Below, piece by piece: positions 45,496-54,237 of a stretch of 64,000 nt of DNA; within the stretch, counting starts at the first letter, position 1; every line of letters starts with the position of its first letter. A model generated the notes under the pieces. That model worked only from the letters and a program-made list of their open reading frames with translations. It was not told the origin of the DNA and searched no databases. The stretch is from Commensalibacter oyaizuii. Lineage in GTDB: Bacteria; Pseudomonadota; Alphaproteobacteria; Acetobacterales; Acetobacteraceae. Location of the stretch: assembly GCF_029953265.1 (NCBI RefSeq), contig NZ_JASBAO010000001.1:248001-312000 (forward strand), read 5' to 3'. A program made the translations under genes and the position numbers.

Positions 45496-46569
45496 ATGGT
45501 CATGGATAAATTATTAAATATTTCTTCTAACTCTGCTTTGCAAGAAGTAGCAGCAAAAGCTGCCCAACAAGGCTTAGCTGATCATCATGAATCGCATAAA
45601 AAGAGAGGGTTACCATTAAGAGTAGGTACCCGAGGGTCCCCATTAGCCTTGGTACAGACTCGTAATTTTTTAACCAAGCTTACTCAATTTTGCCCATTAT
45701 TAAGGGAACTTGGGGCGTTTCAGGAATTCCAAATCAATACATCTGGCGACAAAATACAAGATCGCAGATTGGCTGAGATTGGCGGAAAGGGGTTGTTCGC
45801 AAAAGAAATTCACGAGCAGCTTTTGGAAGGAAAAATTGATTTTGCAGTTCATAGTTTAAAAGACTTGGAAACCAATTTACCTGAAGGATTGGTGTTGGCT
45901 TGCACTTTAAAACGTCAGGACGCACGAGATGCATTGATCGTAAATGCTGATTATCGACCTGTTGAAAGTGATTATCCATTCGACTGTTTACCCCAAGGGG
46001 CCATGATCGGTACATCCTCTGTGCGCAGACAAGCGCAATTATTACATATTCGTCCAGATTTACAATTTGGCTTATTAAGGGGAAATGTACAATCACGCTT
46101 GGATAAAATTGCAGCAAAACAGTTTGACGCAACATTTTTAGCTGCTGCGGGGATGCAACGATTAGGGATGGAGGACAGAATTGATGTTGTTTTAGATCCA
46201 TCAATTATGGTACCAGCAGCAGGTCAGGGGATTGTTGGGGTTACCGTCAGGGAAAGTGATGTTGAATTACGAGAGATGTTGGCCGCAATTGAAGATAAAG
46301 AAGCCAATGCGGTTGCAACGGCAGAACGTGCTTTGTTAGAAGAGTTAGATGGATCTTGTCGCACACCTATTGGCGGGTATGCCCAACTATTACCTATTGT
46401 CGCAGGTGGGGATGCTGAATTGCACTTGGTCGGATTAGTTGCCAGAGAAGATGGTACTTTCTTATTGAAAAAAGAAATTAGTGGCTCCCCATCTGATGCT
46501 AAAGCATTAGGATATGAATTGGGCCGTCAATTGCGTAAAGATAGTCCAGCAGATATCTTTGAATCTTAA
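45496..46569 (+). CDS. hemC: Porphobilinogen deaminase (hydroxymethylbilane synthase)
   Basis: HemC condenses four porphobilinogens to hydroxymethylbilane in haem synthesis. Key motifs are LRVGTRGSPLALVQTRNF, the substrate-binding GDKIQDRRLAEIGGKGLFAKEI and VHSLKDLETNLPEGL with the catalytic Asp-like region. The dipyrromethane cofactor Cys is at residue 288 in ELDGSCRTPIGG. The 357 residues include about 40 extra at the N terminus before the conserved start. The ATG at 45496 or the one at 45502 may be used. hemD follows by 10 bases. Confidence 0.96.
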   Translation: MVMDKLLNISSNSALQEVAAKAAQQGLADHHESHKKRGLPLRVGTRGSPLALVQTRNFLTKLTQFCPLLRELGAFQEFQINTSGDKIQDRRLAEIGGKGLFAKEIHEQLLEGKIDFAVHSLKDLETNLPEGLVLACTLKRQDARDALIVNADYRPVESDYPFDCLPQGAMIGTSSVRRQAQLLHIRPDLQFGLLRGNVQSRLDKIAAKQFDATFLAAAGMQRLGMEDRIDVVLDPSIMVPAAGQGIVGVTVRESDVELREMLAAIEDKEANAVATAERALLEELDGSCRTPIGGYAQLLPIVAGGDAELHLVGLVAREDGTFLLKKEISGSPSDAKALGYELGRQLRKDSPADIFES

Positions 46570-46579
46570 AATACCAGTC

Positions 46580-47317
46580 ATGACTTTTAAAAGAACTTAT
46601 GTGGTGATTACCCGTCCAGAACCTGGATTGTCAGAAACCATTGCCCAAGTTCAGGCTTTGGGATGGCAAGTCTTGTCCATGCCTATTATGAAAATCCATG
46701 TGATGCCTGTTATGGATGTAAATTTAAAAGCAACGCAAGCCATCATTTTTACCAGTCGTCAAGCTATTCTGCCGACGGTTCAGCAGTTATCAAAGCAATA
46801 TAAAAATTGGCAACAGGTTCCAATATTTACAGTTGGGGATAGTACCGCGCTCGATGCTCAGAAAATTGGTTTTACGAATGTTTACAGTGCTCATAAAGAT
46901 GCAAAAGCGTTAGCAAATCTTATTAGTCAATCTCTTGATTTTAAAAAAGGTTCTTTATTTTTCCCATCCGCCAAAGGACAAGGGCAAGGGTTGGCACAGG
47001 ATTTACGGCGTTTTGGATTTGATATTGTGCATGATGAAGTCTATAGAACACAGCCAGTGGGCGCATTATCAGCACAATTTATTGAAAAATTAAAAGCTAA
47101 GGCTATTCATACAATTTTATTTTTCTCTTCGTTAAGTGCTCAGTTTTTTTGCAATTTAATTTCTGAGGATTTAAAGAAATATTTCGAATCCATCCGAGCC
47201 ATTGGTATAAGCTCTAAAGTTATAGACCCTTTGAGAGCGTTACAATGGCGTGATATTCATATTGCTAAGGATCCAAACACGCAGGAAATGCTCTCTTTAA
47301 TGCAAGAGCATCCCTGA
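46580..47317 (+). CDS. hemD: Uroporphyrinogen-III synthase
   Basis: HemD closes hydroxymethylbilane with D-ring inversion to uroporphyrinogen III. The family diverges strongly, but the two-domain Rossmann-like layout is visible: YVVITRPEPGLSETIAQVQALGW at the start, FTSRQAI, IFTVGDSTALDAQKIGF, and LFFPSAKGQGQGLAQDLRRFGFDI, then HTILFFSSLSAQFF. The frame is open to 46514, overlapping hemC, but ATG 46580 after the hemC stop gives a normal 245-residue protein. The tie to hemC supports the assignment. It converges with secB, with 10 bases between stops. Confidence 0.9.
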   Translation: MTFKRTYVVITRPEPGLSETIAQVQALGWQVLSMPIMKIHVMPVMDVNLKATQAIIFTSRQAILPTVQQLSKQYKNWQQVPIFTVGDSTALDAQKIGFTNVYSAHKDAKALANLISQSLDFKKGSLFFPSAKGQGQGLAQDLRRFGFDIVHDEVYRTQPVGALSAQFIEKLKAKAIHTILFFSSLSAQFFCNLISEDLKKYFESIRAIGISSKVIDPLRALQWRDIHIAKDPNTQEMLSLMQEHP

Positions 47318-47327
47318 GTTTTCTAAA

Positions 47328-47843
47328 TTAAGCGTGGCCAACTTCTGTTTGTGTTTGGGCTGCTTGTTGAGCTTGCTTATTTTGCCATAAGGAAACAAAA
47401 TCAATGGGTTGTAAAACAACAGGTGGGAACCCACCGTCACGTGTAACCTCACTGATGATATTGCGTGCATAGGGGAAAATTAATCTTGGCACTTCAACCA
47501 ATAAAATTGGTTCAACCAATTCTTCGGGGGGGTTGTTTAAGGAAACAACAGCGCAATATACAAGTTCAGTAATGAATACTGTGCGACCCGAGGTCTGATT
47601 TTGTTTTGGTGTTTCTACGGCATCAACTTTAATTGAAAGGCTAACTTCGTATACACCTTCTTCGCTGAGGCGATTGGCATTAGCATCAATTGCAACCGAA
47701 ATTTGTGGTGCATCTTCTAATGTTGCGAAAATAGAGGCTCCATGAGGGACCTCAAATGAAAGATCCTTCGTAAATTGCACATTTAAAGTTAATGGAAGTG
47801 CTGGAGGCCCTTCTTCAAGTGTATTTTGTGTTGTTTCTGACAT
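47328..47843 (-). CDS. secB: Protein-export chaperone SecB
   Basis: SecB is a tetrameric cytoplasmic chaperone that keeps preproteins unfolded and passes them to SecA. The 171-residue protein has PPALPLTLNVQFTKDLSFEVPHG, the central VYEVSLSIKVDAVE strand region, and the conserved LVEVPRLIFPYARNIISEVTRDGGFPPVVLQPIDFVSLW split here as LLVEVPRLIFPYARNIIS and GGFPPVVLQPIDF. The N-terminal acidic leader is typical of alphaproteobacteria. The divergent TimA-like gene starts 287 bases away, an arrangement frequent in this class. Confidence 0.95.
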   Translation of the reverse strand: MSETTQNTLEEGPPALPLTLNVQFTKDLSFEVPHGASIFATLEDAPQISVAIDANANRLSEEGVYEVSLSIKVDAVETPKQNQTSGRTVFITELVYCAVVSLNNPPEELVEPILLVEVPRLIFPYARNIISEVTRDGGFPPVVLQPIDFVSLWQNKQAQQAAQTQTEVGHA

Positions 47844-48129
47844 TAAATTGGCTCTTAGAGTTAAACAAAGCTATATTTTAAAAGATCATCTTGTGAGATG
47901 TCAAAAAAATTATTTTCTTTATCTGCGAATAATACGTTGATCTTTTGTTAAAGTGTTAATTTTTTAGTGAGTGTAAGGTTAAATTTATTGAATCGATACC
48001 CATAATTATGGGATAAGGTTAAATAGTTGTTTAATAATGACGAAGATTTGGTTACATTACGATTACTTACTTCATCAAAAGATAAAGAACTTTGATTAGG
48101 ACTTCACCATTCAATTGACAGGTTAGATA

Positions 48130-48828
48130 ATGGATTTTTCTTCGGGTCATTTTCCAATAGATATTGTTATTTTGGCACTGGTAGCAGGATTTTTGATTTT
48201 AAGGTTGCGAAGCGTACTGGGAAATAAAACTGAAATTGATAAGAAAGAACACCCCGTACCTGCGATGGTGGTTGCCAAGTTCAAGCCAAATTCTGACCAA
48301 CCTACCAAACCGGTTGAAGAAGTTAAGCCAAAAGTTGAAATTAACATCCCTTCACCTGATACAGAAATTGGACAGACCCTCAGCAGGATTAGCCAGCTCG
48401 ATCCAACGTTTATACCTCAAAAATTCGTAGAGGGTGCTGAAATTGTCTTTAGAAAAGTGCTGACTGCTTTTGCAAATGAAGACTTGCCAACGTTACAATC
48501 AATGTTGATTACGGAGGCTTATCGCGCATTTGAAGGGGCAATTCATCAACGGCGCAATATGGAAGAAAGGCAAGTAATTGAAATTAAGTCTATTCATTCA
48601 ATTACTTTGACGAAAGCACAAGTAATCGAAGATGCATCAATGAATCGAGCTGTAATTGAAGTGCAATTTATTTCTAATCAAATTAATTGTACATTTGATA
48701 AACATAAAAATCCAGTAACGGGAACTGAATCCGTAACAGAATTTATTGATTTCTGGACGTTCGAACGGATGCTTGGGGTTAATAATCAGGGTATTTCGTG
48801 GCGTTTAAAATCTGCACGTAGTGGCTAA
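48130..48828 (+). CDS. TimA-type Tim44-like inner-membrane protein
   Basis: This 232-residue protein has one N-terminal helix (IDIVILALVAGFLILRLRSVLG), a charged linker and a C-terminal Tim44-like domain. The domain runs from FVEGAEIVFRKVLTAFANED through TEAYRAFEGAIHQRRNMEER to FIDFWTFERMLGVN. It matches the bacterial TimA proteins encoded between secB and mltA in alphaproteobacteria, which are related to the mitochondrial import motor anchor Tim44. A role in membrane protein or lipid handling is assumed but unproven. It is followed by mltA at 24 bases. A second Tim44-like protein is at 27064. Confidence 0.88.
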   Translation: MDFSSGHFPIDIVILALVAGFLILRLRSVLGNKTEIDKKEHPVPAMVVAKFKPNSDQPTKPVEEVKPKVEINIPSPDTEIGQTLSRISQLDPTFIPQKFVEGAEIVFRKVLTAFANEDLPTLQSMLITEAYRAFEGAIHQRRNMEERQVIEIKSIHSITLTKAQVIEDASMNRAVIEVQFISNQINCTFDKHKNPVTGTESVTEFIDFWTFERMLGVNNQGISWRLKSARSG

Positions 48829-48852
48829 AAATTAATTAATTGTAATATAGTT

Positions 48853-50064
48853 ATGAAATCAATTGCGCGTTTACTTATTATAACATTGACTGGTGGCCTT
48901 ACAGCTTGTGCTGTCCAAACCCCAGAAAACCCCACAGAGTTTTATCCTGTTTCCTATCAAAATTTATCGGGTTGGGATCAAGAGAACTACGGCCAACTGT
49001 TGGTATTATTTCAACAGAATTGTCAAAAAATGGACCGTCAACCCCCCAACACGCGTTTGGGTGGTGCTAGTGGTTTATTTGGTGGTGTCGTTCAAGATTG
49101 GATACCTGCGTGTCAAGCATCAATGGTGGTCAATCCTAATAATGCAGTTCAATCAAAGCAATTTTTCGAGAACTGGCTACAACCCTATCAGTATTCTGTT
49201 CAAGCAAAAACAGGCAAAGTTACAGGATATTATGAACCAGAAATTGAAGGTTCAACTGTTCAGGGAGGGGCTTACCAAATCCCAGTCTACGGCAAGCCAC
49301 CAGAATTAATTGCACGCAAAGACGGTAATGGTCAAATTCAATATGGTATTGTTCAAAATGGACAATTCATCCCGTACTATACACGCGCACAAATCGATCA
49401 AGGTGCCTTGCGAGGAAGAGGGTTAGAAGTCGCTTGGGTTAAGGATCCTGCAGATTTATTTTTTATGCAAATCCAAGGATCTGGACGCATTTTATTGCCT
49501 AATGGTCAGACAATGCGTCTAGGATATGCGGGTAAAAATGGGCAACCTTATACAGCTTTAGGTAAAGTATTAATAGATCAAGGATTAATGGCTTCGAATG
49601 ATGTAAATATGTATACCTTGCGCGCATGGTTACACAATCATCCAGACCAAGCAATGTCATTGATGCAAGAAAATAAAAATTATGTTTTCTTTAAACCGCT
49701 TAACGCTGATGTAACTGCCCAGGCACCCGTTGGTGCTTTTGGTATACCTTTGACGGCAGGACGATCTGTTGCTGTTGATAAAAATTGGGTACCTCTTGGT
49801 GCACCTTTATGGTTGGAAATCTCGATGCCTCTACCGCCAAATCAAGAGCGACATCCATGGAAACACATGGTATTTGCCCATGATTTAGGTGGGGGTATTA
49901 CGGGAATTAATCGTATCGATTTATTCACAGGTTATGGACGATCAGCAGAGTGGTATGCGGGATTAATGAATGAAAAAGGAAAAATTTTTCTTTTGTTGCC
50001 CCGCCGTACTATTAACCAACAAGCAGTACCTGCTGTACAGCAAAATCCTATGCCTAATGAGTGA
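48853..50064 (+). CDS. mltA: Membrane-bound lytic murein transglycosylase A
   Basis: MltA cleaves the beta-1,4 bond of peptidoglycan with formation of 1,6-anhydro-muramic ends. It is a lipoprotein: the lipobox LTAC places the lipidated Cys at residue 19. The MltA domain shows VTGYYEPEIEG, YYTRAQIDQGALRGRGLEVAW, DPADLFFMQIQGSGRI and the catalytic 3D domain with MVFAHDLGGGITGINRIDLFTG, which carries the key Asp. The 403 residues fit the family. It follows timA by 24 bases, and the DNA methyltransferase gene starts 10 bases past its stop. Confidence 0.95.
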   Translation: MKSIARLLIITLTGGLTACAVQTPENPTEFYPVSYQNLSGWDQENYGQLLVLFQQNCQKMDRQPPNTRLGGASGLFGGVVQDWIPACQASMVVNPNNAVQSKQFFENWLQPYQYSVQAKTGKVTGYYEPEIEGSTVQGGAYQIPVYGKPPELIARKDGNGQIQYGIVQNGQFIPYYTRAQIDQGALRGRGLEVAWVKDPADLFFMQIQGSGRILLPNGQTMRLGYAGKNGQPYTALGKVLIDQGLMASNDVNMYTLRAWLHNHPDQAMSLMQENKNYVFFKPLNADVTAQAPVGAFGIPLTAGRSVAVDKNWVPLGAPLWLEISMPLPPNQERHPWKHMVFAHDLGGGITGINRIDLFTGYGRSAEWYAGLMNEKGKIFLLLPRRTINQQAVPAVQQNPMPNE

Positions 50065-50074
50065 GGTCTAGGGT

Positions 50075-50944
50075 GTGCCTAAGAAATTAAAAGGTAATTG
50101 TAGCCAGATCGAGGAGGATTCATCTCGGCCTTATAGTTTTAAAGTTGGGAACCATACGTTAATTCGAGGGGATTGTTTAAACGTTTTACGTAAAATGCCA
50201 GAAAGCAGCGTAGATGTTGTTGTTACTTCGCCACCTTACAATTTGGGTATTGCTTACAACTCTTACAAAGATCAAAAAGCAGAGACAGAGTATCTGGATT
50301 GGTTGGTAAGTATATGTATCGAAATTAAAAGGGTTATAAAAAAAGATGGAGCATTTTTCTTAAATATAGCTGGCTCTTCCTCTAATCCTTGGTTGCCATT
50401 TGAATTAATGGTTCGGTTACGCAAAATATTTTACTTACAAAATCATATTGAATGGGTGAAATCTATTTCAATTGGTACAAATAGCCATGGCCATTTTAAA
50501 CCTGTTGTCAGCAATCGTTTCTTGCATCGTAATCATGAAAATTTGTTTCATTTAACGAAAACAGGAAATGTTAAAATTAATCGTTTGGGTGTTGGTGTAC
50601 CTTATAAAGACAAGTCAAATATTATAAGGCGTTCTCATCAACATGACTTACGGTGTCGGGGGGATGTTTGGTTTGTACCTTATGATACGATACGCAAAAA
50701 AGCTGAGAAATTTAACCATCCTGGGACTTTTCCTGTAACTTTGCCTCAAATGTGTTTAAAACTGCACGGCATTCCAAATCCCTTGGTGGTTGATCCTTTT
50801 ATGGGAACAGGTACAACTCTTTTGGCAACTCATTTAGAGGGTGGGCGGGCAATCGGTATCGATATTGATCGAAACTATGTCAAAATTGCAAAAGAAAGAA
50901 TAAAAACGCTTTTTAGCAGCGATGAACATAGTTCAAAATCTTAA
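50075..50944 (+). CDS. Orphan site-specific DNA methyltransferase (TSPPY type)
   Basis: This 289-residue beta-class amino-methyltransferase modifies N6-adenine or N4-cytosine with SAM. The catalytic motif IV TSPPYNLG is at residues 51-58, and the SAM-binding motif I DPFMGTGTTLLATHLEGGRA lies near residue 245, the order that defines the beta class. The S-P-P-Y form is more common in N4-cytosine enzymes, but does not settle it. No restriction gene is adjacent, so it is an orphan methyltransferase, which may affect gene expression or replication, or be a solitary remnant. It uses a GTG start with GAGGTCTAGGG upstream. It sits between mltA and the peroxidase gene. Confidence 0.88.
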   Translation: MPKKLKGNCSQIEEDSSRPYSFKVGNHTLIRGDCLNVLRKMPESSVDVVVTSPPYNLGIAYNSYKDQKAETEYLDWLVSICIEIKRVIKKDGAFFLNIAGSSSNPWLPFELMVRLRKIFYLQNHIEWVKSISIGTNSHGHFKPVVSNRFLHRNHENLFHLTKTGNVKINRLGVGVPYKDKSNIIRRSHQHDLRCRGDVWFVPYDTIRKKAEKFNHPGTFPVTLPQMCLKLHGIPNPLVVDPFMGTGTTLLATHLEGGRAIGIDIDRNYVKIAKERIKTLFSSDEHSSKS

Positions 50945-51038
50945 AAACAATAGGAAGTTTTTAAAGCTTTTGATAGTATCGCCTTTAATTATCGTTAAGT
51001 AACTATTTTTAAGTAATTGTTAATTAGAAAGCTGGGTC

Positions 51039-52454
51039 ATGAAAAAATTGATCTTAGCCGTTATCGTGATTGGCTGTGTGGTTTACGGTGGTACAGTAAT
51101 GTATCTTAACGGATTTGACCATAAAACTGCTCCGGTACTGGCTGAAAACTCCCCTTTACGTCATGATAAAGTGGCTATGGCTGCTTTTGACGTTTTAAAA
51201 GAAGCTCGTTGTGATTATTGTCACGCTGAAAAAGTTAATTTACCTTTTTATTTTAAGCTTCCTATTGCTAATACATTAATGGAACAAGATCGTGTTAAGG
51301 GACTAAGGAATTTCCGTATGGAACCTGTCTTGGCAGCGATGAATGAAGGAAAACCTGTTAGTTTGTCTGCTCTTTCTAGAATAGAATTTGTTATGCAGAG
51401 AAACTTAATGCCGCCTTCATTATATTTATTGATGCATTGGCATTCCCGTTTGTCAGCGGAACAACGCGATGCTGTTATTAAATGGGTTAAACAAGAACGT
51501 AAGCAATATTACTCTACCCAAGGGGTGGCGGAACGGTTTGCATCTGAACCTGTACAGCCTATACCTGAATCATTACCCGTTGACCCAAAAGTGGTTGCCT
51601 TGGGCAAGAAATTGTTCTTTGAAAAAAGATTATCAGGGGATAATTCCTTAAGTTGTGCCTCTTGTCACGATTTACAAAAGGGGGGGGCAGATGGTCTGGT
51701 GACTGCAACAGGTATTAACGGACAAAAGGGGCCTATTAATGTACCAACAGTATATAATGCGGTCTTTAATCACAGTCAGTTCTGGGATGGTCGTGCAGCC
51801 GATCTAGAAGAGCAAGCAGCTGGTCCCGTAATGAATCCATTAGAAATGGGATCTACCAGTTGGGAGGAAGTTGCCAATAAACTGCGTCAAGAACCTTCGT
51901 ATGAAAAAGAGTTCGAGGCAGCTTTTGGAAGTCCAGTGATCGATAAAAAAACGATTACTGATGCTATTGGTGCATATGAAAAAACATTAATTACGCCCGA
52001 CAGTCCTTTTGATATGTATTTAAAAGGGGTTGAAGGTGCCATTAATACTCAGGCAAAGCGTGGTTATCAGTTATTTAAGGATAATGGATGTGCCAGCTGT
52101 CACAATGGGGTTGCTCTTGGTGGTGCCGCTTATGAAGAGTTGGGACTACAAAGTGATTATTTTAAAGACCGTGGTGGAAAATTAACTGATGCTGACCAAG
52201 GACGTTTTAACGTAACGCATAATACAATGGACAAACACGCATTTAAGGTTCCATTGTTACGTAATATTGCCCTGACTGGTCCATATTTTCATGATGGCAG
52301 TGTAACCAGCTTAAAGGTGGCTGTAGAGAAGATGCTAAAATATCAAACTCCATTTCATAAACTGTCAGATCAAGAGGTGGATGATATTGTTGCTTTCTTA
52401 AAAACACTGACAGGTAAATATCAAGGTCAACCAATTGATAAGTTAGCACCTTAA
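51039..52454 (+). CDS. ccp: Triheme cytochrome c peroxidase, YhjA/Ccp-type quinol peroxidase
   Basis: This 471-residue protein reduces periplasmic hydrogen peroxide. An N-terminal membrane helix (LILAVIVIGCVVYGGTVMYL) is followed by three c-type haem sites, CDYCH (58-62), CASCH (206-210) and CASCH (351-355). The last two form the classical bacterial diheme peroxidase and the first an extra domain of about 100 residues. This arrangement matches E. coli YhjA, a triheme peroxidase that takes electrons from quinol. Conserved features include GKKLFFEKRLSGDNSLSCASC and FWDGRAADLEEQA. A ribosome site is seen before the ATG (AGAAAGCTGGGTC). A clear terminator follows. Confidence 0.92.
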   Translation: MKKLILAVIVIGCVVYGGTVMYLNGFDHKTAPVLAENSPLRHDKVAMAAFDVLKEARCDYCHAEKVNLPFYFKLPIANTLMEQDRVKGLRNFRMEPVLAAMNEGKPVSLSALSRIEFVMQRNLMPPSLYLLMHWHSRLSAEQRDAVIKWVKQERKQYYSTQGVAERFASEPVQPIPESLPVDPKVVALGKKLFFEKRLSGDNSLSCASCHDLQKGGADGLVTATGINGQKGPINVPTVYNAVFNHSQFWDGRAADLEEQAAGPVMNPLEMGSTSWEEVANKLRQEPSYEKEFEAAFGSPVIDKKTITDAIGAYEKTLITPDSPFDMYLKGVEGAINTQAKRGYQLFKDNGCASCHNGVALGGAAYEELGLQSDYFKDRGGKLTDADQGRFNVTHNTMDKHAFKVPLLRNIALTGPYFHDGSVTSLKVAVEKMLKYQTPFHKLSDQEVDDIVAFLKTLTGKYQGQPIDKLAP

Positions 52455-52479
52455 TAAAAAATAAATTGCGCAATTGCAG

Positions 52480-52507
52480 ACCTTTCACTAGTAATCTAGT
52501 GAAAGGT
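52480..52507 (+). terminator. Intrinsic terminator after ccp
   Basis: A perfect 12-bp stem (52480-52491 and 52496-52507) closes on a TAAT loop and is followed by TTTTTTATT. It lies 25 bases past the peroxidase stop. The Smr frame formally opens before it, which supports choosing the later Smr start. Confidence 0.92.
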
Positions 52508-52531
52508 TTTTTATTATGTTTAATTCAAATA

Positions 52532-53167
52532 ATGAATGTGAAGAAAGTTATAAGATTGGCTAAGGGGCGAAAGTTAAATCAGGAAGAACAATCTTTATGG
52601 AATTATTTTACAAATGGCATAAAAAGTTCAAATCGTGAAAAATACAGTATAGAGAAGGAAGTAAAAGTTCCTTTTGTCGAACGACCTTATCATAAGGAAA
52701 AGTTATTTCTTAATGAACAGCGTTCGAAGCAATTATCTGTAAATGATGCTTTTATTCAACATTATAAGATTTTCAAGCAAAAACAGATTCAGCATTCCCA
52801 TGTCTCTCAAAATCAATTTATAACCATTGGTACCAAGCAGTCTGGATTAGATACGAGTACTTGGAAAAAATTTCATAAAGGGCAAATGTCCCCTGAAAAA
52901 ATTTTAGATTTACATGGATATACAGCCCAACGTGCTTTTTTTATACTAGAAGAGTTTTTACTTCGCTCTCAACGCAGTAATATTCGATGTGTAGAAGTCA
53001 TTACAGGGATCGGTACTGGATATAAAGAGGGTGGAATTCTAAAAAGAGAGCTGCCCTATTGGTTAAATCGACCTAATATTCAAGTATTGATTTTGGCGAC
53101 AACATATCCAGCCCAATGGAATGGTGGGGCAGTTCGGATTTTGCTAAAAAGAAATCGTTTTAAATAA
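52532..53167 (+). CDS. Smr/MutS2-like domain protein
   Basis: The C-terminal Smr domain (about residues 120-211) has the LDLHGYTAQRAFFILEEFL start and the VITGIGTGYKEGGILKREL segment, followed by ILATTYPAQWNGGAVRILLK. Smr domains bind or nick nucleic acid; bacterial SmrA/SmrB-type proteins act as RNA endonucleases, for instance on stalled messages. The N-terminal 100 residues are charged and unstructured-looking. The ATG at 52532 follows the ccp terminator; GTG 52538 is possible too. In many alphaproteobacteria smr directly follows mltA; here two genes separate them. Confidence 0.85.
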   Translation: MNVKKVIRLAKGRKLNQEEQSLWNYFTNGIKSSNREKYSIEKEVKVPFVERPYHKEKLFLNEQRSKQLSVNDAFIQHYKIFKQKQIQHSHVSQNQFITIGTKQSGLDTSTWKKFHKGQMSPEKILDLHGYTAQRAFFILEEFLLRSQRSNIRCVEVITGIGTGYKEGGILKRELPYWLNRPNIQVLILATTYPAQWNGGAVRILLKRNRFK

Positions 53168-53169
53168 AA

Positions 53170-54237
53170 TCATTTTTCCCACTTTGACATTTTCATCGTT
53201 AACCAACGGCGTAAAGCCATAGTTGTAATGATAGAAGGACTCATTTGATTAATTGTGTCATTACATGCTGGATTTTCTTGAAAAGTCAAATTGCTTTGTT
53301 GGGCTATTTGAATAATATCAGGGGTTTGTAATACTTTAGAAGTGCATAAACGCCACTTGGTAACTAAAGCTGATGGTGTTAGCATTGGTAAGATAACGGC
53401 AATATCCATCCGTGCAGCCAAGGTTAATGCATTCCAAGCCTCTAATAATGTATTACCTTCTCTGGAATGATGTAATTGGTTGTACAAACTGATAAAATTC
53501 GGGCCATATTGCGTTGAATTATCTAATGAAAAGAAAACGTGAAATCCTTCTTTTAACAAAATGGGCAGATCAGCAAAACCTTGGGCTGTGCTAAGTTGAA
53601 TCACATCAACTTCTCTGTTTCTCAAAGCTTTGACGGCCATGTCATGGGTAGTGAGACCAGTAACTGGAACAGCATTGATTTGTAATAAACTAATTCCAAG
53701 AAGGGTAGGAAGTTCTTTTCCCAAAATATTAGAAACAGCAACCTTCATCGTTCTATTTTTTAAAAGGTCTGGAATAGAATTATGAAAAGGTTGTCTAGCA
53801 ATTGCTATGGACGGTGATAAAGTCGTTATAATAGGAATCCAGCGTTCATAATCAAAGTGAACTCGTTTGTCCCCAGCCATTGCAGCAATTATAGTATTTC
53901 CAGATGTTATCAATGCAGTATTACCATCGGGTGCTATTCTAGTGTCGAATAGATTTGCAGCTGTAACACCGTCGTACCCTGTTGTATAACGTAAAGGCAA
54001 TGGATCATTAAATTGAAATCCTTGCGCAAATGCAGAGGCAATACGCGATGACCATCGTCCAAGATCACTATTTTGAGGGCTGCCGACTATCAAAGATAAT
54101 GAATTAATATCATCTCCATTTGGCGATGAATCAACGGGGGAAAGCTCGTCGGCTTTGGCAATAAGGGGATAAGTTGCAGCTGTTCCAGCAATAGCTAAAA
54201 GGTGTAGAAGTCGGCGTCTGGTCAACGGCACAGGCAT
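53170..54237 (-). CDS. Tat-exported Bug/TctC-like solute-binding protein, divergent and orphan
   Basis: The N terminus carries a twin-arginine signal (PLTRRRLLHLLAIAGTAATY), so the 355-residue protein is probably exported folded. The rest resembles the tripartite tricarboxylate transporter binding proteins (Bug family): IASAFAQGFQFNDPLPLRYTTG, DGNTALITSGNTIIAA, RWIPIITTLSP and a domain with GLTTHDMAVKALRNREVDVIQ. The family identity is low and the ligand unknown. No TctA or TctB membrane genes are adjacent, so it may be a stand-alone receptor or serve a distant transporter. Its stop codon is 2 bases from the Smr stop. Confidence 0.65.
   Translation of the reverse strand: MPVPLTRRRLLHLLAIAGTAATYPLIAKADELSPVDSSPNGDDINSLSLIVGSPQNSDLGRWSSRIASAFAQGFQFNDPLPLRYTTGYDGVTAANLFDTRIAPDGNTALITSGNTIIAAMAGDKRVHFDYERWIPIITTLSPSIAIARQPFHNSIPDLLKNRTMKVAVSNILGKELPTLLGISLLQINAVPVTGLTTHDMAVKALRNREVDVIQLSTAQGFADLPILLKEGFHVFFSLDNSTQYGPNFISLYNQLHHSREGNTLLEAWNALTLAARMDIAVILPMLTPSALVTKWRLCTSKVLQTPDIIQIAQQSNLTFQENPACNDTINQMSPSIITTMALRRWLTMKMSKWEK

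Noticed and set aside
46514-46579. Upstream hemD start inside hemC
   Set aside because: The added residues are not HemD-like and the ATG at 46580 follows the hemC stop directly.
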